The notes beneath the pieces were generated by a model, which made no database searches, was not told the origin of the DNA, and worked only from the letters and a program-made list of their open reading frames with translations. Both the position numbers and the translations under genes were made by a program. A DNA stretch of 64,000 bases, from contig NZ_JBDJKW010000015.1 in NCBI RefSeq assembly GCF_039673065.1, forward strand, positions 22,931-86,930, read 5' to 3'. Positions 46,186 to 53,030 of the stretch are shown here, piece after piece. The DNA comes from Allobosea sp039673065. Lineage in GTDB: Bacteria; Pseudomonadota; Alphaproteobacteria; Rhizobiales; Beijerinckiaceae. The stretch's first letter is position 1, and each line of letters starts with the position of its first letter.

Positions 46186-46935
46186 TCAGGCGGCGGCGCG
46201 GGCCTTGCGGGCGAGGCCGACCAGCGCCTCGCGCATCGCGCCGGCATCCGCAACGGGTGTGTCGAAGGGCAGGCGCAGCACCGTGTCGCCGAGCGCGAGA
46301 TCGGCCCCGTCCGGGTCGATGCCGGTGAGGCGCCAAGCCCCGTCCCGGGCGCCGAGCAGCGCCGTGGCATAAAGGCGGATCGCCTCGGCATGGTCCGCGT
46401 TCATGTGCTCGACGGCGCCGGCCTCCGCCTCGGCCAGCGCGGCGGCAGAAGCGGCGTCGCTGAGCAGGTCGTCGGCCGAAAGATCATAGGCCTTGCCGAA
46501 GCCGCCGTTCAGGCTGGCGCGCTTCGGGCGCAGCGCGAAGAAGGAAAAATCCGGGAAATCGACATAGAGCGAGGCCTTGGGCTGGCGCGCCAGGAAGCGG
46601 CGTCGCACCCGCTCGCCCTCCGCACTCTCGCGCGCCACGAGCTCGGCCCGGCCCAGCAGGGTGATGCGGGCATGGGCCAGCGGATCGCCCTTGCCACCCG
46701 GCGCCAGCAGCAGCGAGACGCGCGGATCGGCCTGGAGATTGGCGGTGTGTCCCGACAGCGACGAGATCAGGATCAGCGGCGTGCCGTCCAGATCGGTCGC
46801 GACGCTGGTCAGGCTGGCGAAGGGGTGGCCGTCGAGGGTCAGCGTCGCCAGCGAACCGGAGCGCGCGCTGCGGATCAGGGTGCGGGCAAGGCCGCGCGCC
46901 TTGTCGTCCGTCGGCCTGATGGGATCGATCGCCAT
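46186..46935 (-). CDS. HugZ-like pyridoxamine-phosphate-oxidase-fold protein
   Basis: A 249-residue protein with a split-barrel FMN-binding-type domain (about 15-150, beginning SARSGSLATLTLDGHPFASL) and a C-terminal DUF2470 domain (about 165-245) that contains EHMNADHAEAIRLYA. This two-domain layout is that of the HugZ/HutZ heme utilisation family, whose members degrade or bind heme. No heme transport genes are near, so the function is uncertain. It is divergent from chvI across 150 bases. Confidence 0.85.
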   Translation of the reverse strand: MAIDPIRPTDDKARGLARTLIRSARSGSLATLTLDGHPFASLTSVATDLDGTPLILISSLSGHTANLQADPRVSLLLAPGGKGDPLAHARITLLGRAELVARESAEGERVRRRFLARQPKASLYVDFPDFSFFALRPKRASLNGGFGKAYDLSADDLLSDAASAAALAEAEAGAVEHMNADHAEAIRLYATALLGARDGAWRLTGIDPDGADLALGDTVLRLPFDTPVADAGAMREALVGLARKARAAA

Positions 46936-47044
46936 GGCACTTTCCGGTGGTTCACGGGTTTTTGGCGGGCGGGACGTAGCGGAAACGCCTCGGCTTGGCT
47001 AGATTGACGCCATGCTTTGGCCGTTCTCGCACGAGAGTGGACCC

Positions 47045-47058
47045 CGTTGATTGCAACG
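47045..47058. promoter_or_regulatory. Inverted repeat upstream of chvI
   Basis: CGTTG (47045-47049), ATTG, CAACG (47054-47058), 28 bases before the chvI ATG. It could be an operator or a small 5' hairpin. Nothing further can be said. Confidence 0.3.
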
Positions 47059-47085
47059 CAGAGACACACAGAGCCGGAACCGTTC

Positions 47086-47787
47086 ATGCCAACCATTGCG
47101 CTGGTCGACGACGACCGCAACATCCTGACCTCCGTCTCCATCGCGCTCGAGGCCGAAGGCTACCGGATCCAGACCTATACCGACGGCGCCTCGGCGCTCG
47201 ACGGGCTGAAGCAGAATCCGCCCGACCTCGCCATCTTCGACATCAAGATGCCGCGCATGGACGGGATGGAGCTGCTGCGGCGGCTGCGCCAGAAATCCGA
47301 CCTGCCGGTGATCTTCCTGACCTCGAAGGATGAGGAGATCGACGAGCTGTTCGGCCTGAAGATGGGCGCCGACGACTTCATCCGGAAGCCGTTCTCGCAG
47401 CGCCTGCTGGTCGAGCGCGTCAAGGCGATCCTGCGCCGCGCCGGCGCCCGCGACGCCGCCGCCCCGGTCCGGGCCGAGGACGCCAAGGCCCTCGAGCGCG
47501 GCCTGCTGCGCATGGACCCGGAGCGCCATACCTGCACCTGGAAGGGCGAGCCGGTGACGCTGACCGTCACCGAGTTCCTGATCCTGCAGTCGCTGGCCCA
47601 GCGCCCCGGCGTGGTGAAGAGCCGCAACGCCCTGATGGACGCCGCCTATGACGACGAGGTCTATGTCGACGACCGCACCATCGACAGCCACATCAAGCGC
47701 CTGCGCAAGAAGTTCAACCAGGTCGACGCGGATTTCGACATGATCGAGACCCTCTACGGCGTCGGCTATCGCTTCAAGGAAACCTGA
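47086..47787 (+). CDS. chvI: Response regulator ChvI
   Basis: A 233-residue OmpR-family regulator. Receiver: DDD (8-10), phospho-acceptor D52 in LAIFDIKMPRMDG, T in FLTSKDEE and the lysine in FIRKPFS. Winged helix: LTVTEFLILQSLAQRPGVVKSRNALMDAAYDDE and the conserved VYVDDRTIDSHIKRLRKKF, the near-invariant ChvI recognition segment. ChvI controls envelope, exopolysaccharide, acid-response and carbon genes in Rhizobiales. It is paired with chvG 51 bases downstream. Confidence 0.96.
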   Translation: MPTIALVDDDRNILTSVSIALEAEGYRIQTYTDGASALDGLKQNPPDLAIFDIKMPRMDGMELLRRLRQKSDLPVIFLTSKDEEIDELFGLKMGADDFIRKPFSQRLLVERVKAILRRAGARDAAAPVRAEDAKALERGLLRMDPERHTCTWKGEPVTLTVTEFLILQSLAQRPGVVKSRNALMDAAYDDEVYVDDRTIDSHIKRLRKKFNQVDADFDMIETLYGVGYRFKET

Positions 47788-47838
47788 CGGCGGCGTGCGG
47801 GTCTCGCGGCCCGTAACCGCGCCTGACCAGGGTCGACC

Positions 47839-49638
47839 ATGGCGACGATCGAGCAGGATGATGCGCGCGGCGCTGCGAAGGCCGCGCCGCCGACGCTCCG
47901 GCACAGGCTGGCGCGCTTCGGCCGCCGGCTGCTGCGCGCCGTCTCGGTGCGCGCCGCCTCCAGCCTGACGCGGCGCATCGTCGTCCTCAACCTCGCCGGC
48001 CTCGTCGCGCTGCTGGTCGGGTTCCTCTATCTCAACCAGTTCCGCGAGGGGCTGATCGAGGCGCGCGTCCAGAGCCTGCTCACCCAGGGCGAGATCATCG
48101 CCGGCGCCATCGCCGCCTCGGCGACGGTCGAGACCGACACGATCGCCATCGACCCCGACAAGCTGCTGCAGCTGCAGGCGGGCGAGAGCGGCGCGATCAT
48201 GGAGGACCCGCTCGACTTCTCGATCAATCCCGAGAAGGTCGCGCCGCTCCTGCGCCGCCTGGTGATGCCGACCAAGACCCGGGCGCGGATCTACGACAAG
48301 GACGGGATGCTCACCCTCGATTCGCGCAATCTCTATTCGCGCGGCGACATCATGCGCATGGACCTGCCGCGCATCGGCGAGAGCGACGAGCCGCCGCTGC
48401 TGGAGCGGACCTGGAACATCATCCGCAACCGGCTCGGCCGGGCCGACCTGCCGGCCTATGACGATTTCGCCAACGCCAATGGCCGCTCCTATCCCGAGGT
48501 GGCGCGCGCGCTGGCCGGCTCGCCGGCCAGCGTGGTGCGGGTCAACACCCGCGGCGAGACCATCGTCTCGGTGGCTGTGCCGGTGCAGCGCTTCCGGGCG
48601 GTGCGCGGCGCGCTGCTGCTCTCGACCCAGGGCGGCGACATCGACGGCGTCATCGCCGGCGAGCGCCACGCCATCTTCCAGGTCTTCGCCGTCTCGGCGG
48701 TGGTGATGATCGTGCTCTCGGTGCTGCTCGCCGGCACGATCGGCGAGCCGATCCGCAAGCTGGCCGACGCGGCCCAGCGCGTGCGCCGCGGCGCCAAGTC
48801 GCGCGAGGAGGTGCCGGACTTCTCCGACCGCCATGACGAGATCGGCCATCTCTCGGCCTCCTTCCGCGAAATGACGCGGGCGCTCTACGACCGGATCGAG
48901 GCGATCGAGAGCTTCGCGGCGGACGTCGCCCACGAGCTCAAGAACCCGCTGACCTCGCTGCGCAGCGCGGTGGAGACGCTGCCGCTGGCCAAGACGCCGG
49001 AATCGCGCGAGCGCCTGCTCGAGGTGATCCGCCACGACGTGAAGCGGCTCGACCGGCTGATCTCCGACATTTCCGACGCCTCGCGCCTCGATGCCGAGCT
49101 CGCCCGCGACGACGCCACCCCGCTCGACGTGGCGCAGCTGCTCGAGGCGGTGGTCTCGCTGCAGAACGAGATGCGGCGCGAGCCCCAGCCGCTGGTCGAG
49201 CTCGACATCGACCGGCGCGGCCAGCGCGCCGGCAGCCTGGTCGGCGATCCCTTCCGCGTGCTCGGCCACGAATCCCGGCTCGGCCAGGTCATCGTCAACC
49301 TGATCGAGAACGCCCGCTCCTTCTCGCCCGCCGACAAGCCGGTGAAGATCAGGCTGTCGCGCCTGCCGGGCGAGGTGGTGATCACGATCGAGGACGAGGG
49401 GCCGGGCATCCCGCCCCATGCGCTGGAGCGCATCTTCGAGCGTTTCTACACCGACCGCCCCGAGAGCGGCTTCGGCCAGAATTCCGGTCTCGGCCTGTCG
49501 ATCTCGCGCCAGATCGTCGAGGCGCATCGCGGATCGATCCGCGCCGAGAACCGCTATGCCGCCGGCTCCGGCGGCGACGACGACCGCCTCGGCGCCCGCT
49601 TCGTCGTCCAGCTCCCCGCCGCGCCCCAGATCTCATGA
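47839..49638 (+). CDS. chvG: Sensor histidine kinase ChvG (ExoS)
   Basis: A 599-residue membrane kinase. A cytoplasmic N-terminus leads to transmembrane helix 1 (about 53-73), then a periplasmic sensor region (to about 280) and helix 2 (about 282-302), a HAMP domain with SREEVPDFSDRHDEIGHL, and HisKA with H365 in ADVAHELKNPLTSLRSAVETL. The HATPase has NLIENARSFSP, EDEGPGIPPHALERIFERFY and GFGQNSGLGLSISRQI. It is repressed by periplasmic ExoR in related species. It overlaps hprK by four bases. Confidence 0.95.
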   Translation: MATIEQDDARGAAKAAPPTLRHRLARFGRRLLRAVSVRAASSLTRRIVVLNLAGLVALLVGFLYLNQFREGLIEARVQSLLTQGEIIAGAIAASATVETDTIAIDPDKLLQLQAGESGAIMEDPLDFSINPEKVAPLLRRLVMPTKTRARIYDKDGMLTLDSRNLYSRGDIMRMDLPRIGESDEPPLLERTWNIIRNRLGRADLPAYDDFANANGRSYPEVARALAGSPASVVRVNTRGETIVSVAVPVQRFRAVRGALLLSTQGGDIDGVIAGERHAIFQVFAVSAVVMIVLSVLLAGTIGEPIRKLADAAQRVRRGAKSREEVPDFSDRHDEIGHLSASFREMTRALYDRIEAIESFAADVAHELKNPLTSLRSAVETLPLAKTPESRERLLEVIRHDVKRLDRLISDISDASRLDAELARDDATPLDVAQLLEAVVSLQNEMRREPQPLVELDIDRRGQRAGSLVGDPFRVLGHESRLGQVIVNLIENARSFSPADKPVKIRLSRLPGEVVITIEDEGPGIPPHALERIFERFYTDRPESGFGQNSGLGLSISRQIVEAHRGSIRAENRYAAGSGGDDDRLGARFVVQLPAAPQIS

Positions 49639-50114
49639 CCGCCTCCCCGCCAGCCGTCCCGGCGCCGCCTCCGCCGGGCGAGCGCGTCCACGCCACCGCG
49701 CTCGCGATCGGGGAGGCCGGGCTGCTGCTGCGCGGGCCCTCGGGCGCCGGCAAGTCGCGCCTCGCGCTGGCGCTGATCGGGCTGGCGCGCCTGCGCGGCC
49801 GCTTCGCCCGGCTGGTCGGCGACGACCGCGTCGCGCTGGAGACCCGCGCCGGGCGGCTGCTGGCGCGGCCCGTGCCGCCGCTGGAGGGCCTGATCGAGCG
49901 GCGCGGCCTCGGCCTCACCCCGGAGCCGCATCTCGACGCGGCGGTGATCCGCCTGATCGTCGATTGCGGCACTCCGCCGCAGCGCATGCCGGAGGCCGAC
50001 GATATGGTGGAATCGCTCCAAACTGTGGTGCTGCCGCGGATTCGCGTCGAGGGACGGCCCGAGGATGCCGATCTCGTCCTGGCGGCGCTGGCGCTGTTCG
50101 AGGAAACGGCCTGA
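49635..50114 (+). CDS. hprK: HPr kinase, short alphaproteobacterial form
   Basis: A 159-residue kinase that lacks the N-terminal domain of Firmicute HprK/P (about 310 residues). The Walker A motif GPSGAGKS lies at 34-41 and the region around VGDDRVAL holds the catalytic aspartate. The C-terminal HPrK signature follows near GLIERRGLGL. In rhizobia the short form phosphorylates HPr on serine and forms part of a regulatory, non-transporting PTS. It follows chvG with an ATGA overlap and precedes EIIA-Man and HPr. Confidence 0.9.
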   Translation: MTASPPAVPAPPPPGERVHATALAIGEAGLLLRGPSGAGKSRLALALIGLARLRGRFARLVGDDRVALETRAGRLLARPVPPLEGLIERRGLGLTPEPHLDAAVIRLIVDCGTPPQRMPEADDMVESLQTVVLPRIRVEGRPEDADLVLAALALFEETA

Positions 50115-50218
50115 CTGGATCGCCTCGAATTCGAGAGAACCGGCTTGCCTATCCCGCGCGCCTGCCCCATAAACCGCGACCTTGTCCGGGCGCCAGCGGC
50201 GCCTTGCGGTGGTGTTGA

Positions 50219-50620
50219 ATGATCGGACTCGTGCTTGTGACTCATGGGCACCTGGCAACGGAATTCCGTTCCGCCCTTGAGCATGTCGTCGGCCCCCAGA
50301 CCCATCTCGCGACCATCGCCATCGCCCCCGATGACGATATGGAGGGGCGTCGGCGCGACATCCTCTCCGCCGTCGAGCAGGTCGACAGCGGCGGCGGCGT
50401 CATCGTCCTCACCGACATGTTCGGCGGCACGCCCTCGAACCTCGCCATCTCGGTGATGGATCCGGGCCGGATCGACGTGGTCGCCGGCATCAACCTGCCC
50501 ATGCTGATCAAGCTCGCCAGCGTCCGCGAGGACAAGACCCTCGACGAGGCCGTCACCTGCGCGCAGGATGCGGGCCGGAAGTACATCACGATCGCCAGCC
50601 GCGTGCTGGCTGGCAAGTGA
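50219..50620 (+). CDS. PTS IIA component, mannose family
   Basis: A 133-residue EIIA-Man type protein. The phospho-accepting histidine is H9 in LVLVTHGHLA, and the conserved TDMFGGTPSNLA follows at about 64-75. Length matches a stand-alone EIIA-Man (ManX/PtsM-like), without IIB, IIC or IID permease domains. In Alphaproteobacteria this protein belongs to a regulatory phosphorelay with HPr and HprK and is reported to contact ChvG/ChvI-type or other regulators; the partner here is inferred from the neighbourhood. Confidence 0.93.
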   Translation: MIGLVLVTHGHLATEFRSALEHVVGPQTHLATIAIAPDDDMEGRRRDILSAVEQVDSGGGVIVLTDMFGGTPSNLAISVMDPGRIDVVAGINLPMLIKLASVREDKTLDEAVTCAQDAGRKYITIASRVLAGK

Positions 50621-50645
50621 TGGCAGGCAAGTGATGCGCAAGTGA
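50613..50645 (+). repeat. Three copies of GCAAGTGA at the EIIA / HPr junction
   Basis: The octamer GCAAGTGA occurs at 50613-50620 (EIIA stop codon), 50627-50634 and 50638-50645 (containing the GTG start of HPr). The spacings are 14 and 11 bases. It looks like local duplication around the stop/start junction. Confidence 0.5.
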
Positions 50646-50989
50646 CGGCAAGCGAGGCGCGCGTGGACCGGGTCGACGACGAGGATTGCGGCTGCTCCGA
50701 GGTGACGGTGCCGCCGGGCGCGGTGCACGGCACCTTCGAGATCGTCAACCGCAAGGGGCTGCACGCCCGCGCCACCGCCAAGTTCGTGCAATGCGCCGCC
50801 GGCTTCGACGCCGACATCACCGTCTCCCGCTGCGGCGAGACGGTCGGCGCCACCTCGATCATGGGCATCCTGACGCTGGGCGCCGGCATCGGCTCGACCA
50901 TCACCGTCGTCGCCTCCGGCCCGCAGGCGCCCGAGGCGCTGGCCGCGCTGGAAGCCCTGGTCGCCGACCGCTTCGGCGAGGGCGAATAG
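50642..50989 (+). CDS. HPr phosphocarrier protein
   Basis: A 115-residue HPr. The phosphorelay histidine is H41 in NRKGLHARATAKFV, and the HprK target serine is S72 in ATSIMGILTLGAGIGSTI. About 27 residues precede the usual start and include a CGC motif (C16, C18) absent from standard HPr. The GTG at 50642 gives this extended form; another GTG at 50663 would remove seven residues. It completes the hprK-EIIA-HPr set; no Enzyme I gene is in the window. Confidence 0.92.
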   Translation: MTASEARVDRVDDEDCGCSEVTVPPGAVHGTFEIVNRKGLHARATAKFVQCAAGFDADITVSRCGETVGATSIMGILTLGAGIGSTITVVASGPQAPEALAALEALVADRFGEGE

Positions 50990-51030
50990 CCCGCCTTCCG
51001 GCCGCCGCGCGGCCTCACGACATCCCGATC

Positions 51031-51045
51031 GTCACGCCTCGTGAC
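51031..51045. repeat. Short palindrome after the HPr gene
   Basis: GTCACG (51031-51036), CCT, CGTGAC (51040-51045), 42 bases after the HPr stop. Symmetric; may be a weak terminator stem or a binding site. Confidence 0.3.
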
Positions 51046-51147
51046 CGCCGCGGCCGGCCCGCGGCGCTGTGTCGGCGCGCCCTCCATCCGCGCGCTACAA
51101 AGCGCCCGTCATCCGCAATCCGCCCCGGAAATCGCCGCCCCAGGCGC

Positions 51148-51169
51148 GATATAAAGACATCTTTATATC
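51148..51169. promoter_or_regulatory. AT-rich perfect palindrome upstream of ahcY
   Basis: Ten-base arms GATATAAAGA and TCTTTATATC around a CA centre, about 70 bases before the ahcY start. A further half-like ATCTTTG follows directly. The motif resembles binding sites reported for ArsR-type SAM/SAH-responsive regulators (SahR/SamR type) of the methionine cycle in Proteobacteria; this is recalled, not checked. It is the most AT-rich 22-mer I saw in the window. Confidence 0.6.
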
Positions 51170-51239
51170 TTTGATTGCATCACGGGCCGAGGCCTGCTAG
51201 AGACCGGCCGACCTCACGATCGAGCCAAGGAGCGCCGCT

Positions 51240-52637
51240 GTGTCGCAGGATTACATCGTCAAGGACATCGGCCTCGCCGAGTACGGCCGCAAGGAAATCG
51301 ACATGGCCCAGGACGAGATGCCTGGCCTGATGGCGATCCGCGCCGAGCACAAGGGCCAGGCCCCGCTCAAGGGCGCCCGCATCGCCGGCTGCCTGCACAT
51401 GACCATCCAGACCGCGGTGCTGATCGAGACCCTCAAGGAACTCGGCGCCGATGTGCGCTGGTCGTCCTGCAACATCTTCTCGACCCAGGACCACGCCGCC
51501 GCCGCGATCGCCGCGACCGGCACCCCCGTCTTCGCCATCAAGGGCGAGACGCTGGAGGAGTACTGGGAGTACGTGCTGAAGACCGCGACCTGGGGTGACG
51601 GCGGCACGCCGAACATGATCCTCGACGATGGCGGCGACCTCACCATGCTGATCATCCTCGGCGCCGAGGCCGAGGCCGGCAACACCGCCTTCCTCGACAA
51701 GCCCTCCAACGAGGAGGAGACGATCTTCTTCGCGCTGATCAAGCGCCAGCTGAAGGCCGCCCCGGGCTGGTTCACCAAGACCCGCGACGCGATCAAGGGC
51801 GTCTCGGAGGAGACCACCACCGGCGTGCACCGGCTCTACGAGCTGGCCAAGGCCGACCGGCTGCCCTTCCCGGCGATCAACGTCAACGACTCGGTCACCA
51901 AGTCGAAGTTCGACAACCTCTATGGCTGCCGCGAGTCGCTGGTGGACGCCATCCGGCGCGGCACCGACGTGATGATGTCGGGCAAGGTCGCGGTCGTCGC
52001 CGGCTATGGCGACGTCGGCAAGGGCTCCGCCGCCTCGCTGCGCCAGGCCGGCTGCCGCGTGCTCGTCACCGAGATCGACCCGATCTGCGCCCTGCAGGCG
52101 GCGATGGAGGGCTACGAGGTCGTCACCATGGAGAACGCGGCCCCGCGCGGCGACATCTTCGTGACCGCCACCGGCAATCTCGACGTCATCAGGGTCGAGC
52201 ACATGCGGGCGATGCGCCACCGCGCCATCGTCTGCAACATCGGCCACTTCGACTCCGAGATCCAGGTCGCCGGCCTGAAGAACTTCAAGTGGGACAACGT
52301 CAAGCCGCAGGTCGACGAGGTGGAGTTCCCCGACGGCAAGCGCATCATCCTGCTGTCGCAGGGCCGCCTGGTGAACCTCGGCAACGCGACCGGCCATCCC
52401 TCCTTCGTGATGTCCTGCTCGTTCTCGAACCAGACGCTCGCCCAGATCGAGCTGTGGAACCACCACGCCAAGTACGAGAACAAGGTCTACACCCTGCCGA
52501 AGCACCTCGACGAGAAGGTCGCGGCGCTCCACCTCGCCAAGGTCGGCGCCCAGCTCACCACGCTGAGCGACACCCAGGCGAAGTATATCGGCGTGCCGCA
52601 GGCCGGCCCGTTCAAGCCTGAGCACTACCGCTACTGA
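51240..52637 (+). CDS. ahcY: Adenosylhomocysteinase
   Basis: A 465-residue NAD-dependent enzyme that hydrolyses S-adenosylhomocysteine to homocysteine and adenosine, relieving product inhibition of SAM methyltransferases. Substrate and NAD segments appear as SSCNIFSTQDHAAAAIA, YGDVGKGSAASLRQAG (NAD Rossmann loop GxGxxG) and the C-terminal PAGPFKPEHYRY with the NAD-binding tyrosine. The GTG start at 51240 is preceded by AAGGAG. It has its own promoter region with the palindrome above and a canonical terminator. Confidence 0.97.
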   Translation: MSQDYIVKDIGLAEYGRKEIDMAQDEMPGLMAIRAEHKGQAPLKGARIAGCLHMTIQTAVLIETLKELGADVRWSSCNIFSTQDHAAAAIAATGTPVFAIKGETLEEYWEYVLKTATWGDGGTPNMILDDGGDLTMLIILGAEAEAGNTAFLDKPSNEEETIFFALIKRQLKAAPGWFTKTRDAIKGVSEETTTGVHRLYELAKADRLPFPAINVNDSVTKSKFDNLYGCRESLVDAIRRGTDVMMSGKVAVVAGYGDVGKGSAASLRQAGCRVLVTEIDPICALQAAMEGYEVVTMENAAPRGDIFVTATGNLDVIRVEHMRAMRHRAIVCNIGHFDSEIQVAGLKNFKWDNVKPQVDEVEFPDGKRIILLSQGRLVNLGNATGHPSFVMSCSFSNQTLAQIELWNHHAKYENKVYTLPKHLDEKVAALHLAKVGAQLTTLSDTQAKYIGVPQAGPFKPEHYRY

Positions 52638-52666
52638 GCGACGGGCGAACCGTCCGCCAATCCGAG

Positions 52667-52693
52667 AGCCCGGCGTTCGCGCCGGGCTTTTTT
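52667..52693 (+). terminator. Intrinsic terminator of ahcY
   Basis: Nine-base-pair stem (52667-52675 with 52680-52688) closed by a TTCG tetraloop, followed by six Ts (52688-52693), 30 bases after the stop codon. Canonical. Confidence 0.9.
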
Positions 52694-53030
52694 CATGCCC
52701 ACGCGACCACTCCGGCAAGCACGTCCGACACCACTTCTAGCGGTCAGGACATGTCAGGAGACAACATCTTGCGGTTTGCCCGGAATCCCCCGGATTCGGG
52801 CCGCCGGGGGGCACATTTACCGGTGATTAAGCACTTCCTGCCGGACTCCTCCGGTGAGTAGAGTGACGGTGATTCGGACCGCCGGCCCGCCCTGCCGGTC
52901 GCGGTCGGGTTTCGTTCACAGGTGGCTTGGCGGTGTGGAACAGCGTGGTGTCCGGCGACGAGGCCGGGGCCGCGCATGACCTGCATGGCGCGGCCGTCAC
53001 CCCGGTCCGGCGAATGATACGGAAGCGAGC
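52694..53030. promoter_or_regulatory. Non-coding region upstream of divL with three GANTC sites
   Basis: 337 bases with no supported gene between the ahcY terminator and divL. GANTC sites: GATTC at 52793, GACTC at 52844 and GATTC at 52871, three in 83 bases when about 0.2 are expected. This suggests CcrM/GcrA control of divL transcription. No clear -35/-10 pair was seen. A short AT-rich stretch lies at about 52814-52832. Confidence 0.5.

Noticed and set aside
51170..51239. SAH riboswitch in the ahcY leader
   Set aside because: The conserved core around GAGGAGCGCUGC was not found; only a partial AGGAGCGCCGCT next to the start, which is the ribosome-binding site.
52694..53030. A small gene in the gap before divL
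   Set aside because: The only frame of some length is on the minus strand, runs out of the antisense of divL, and has no ribosome-binding site or recognisable product.
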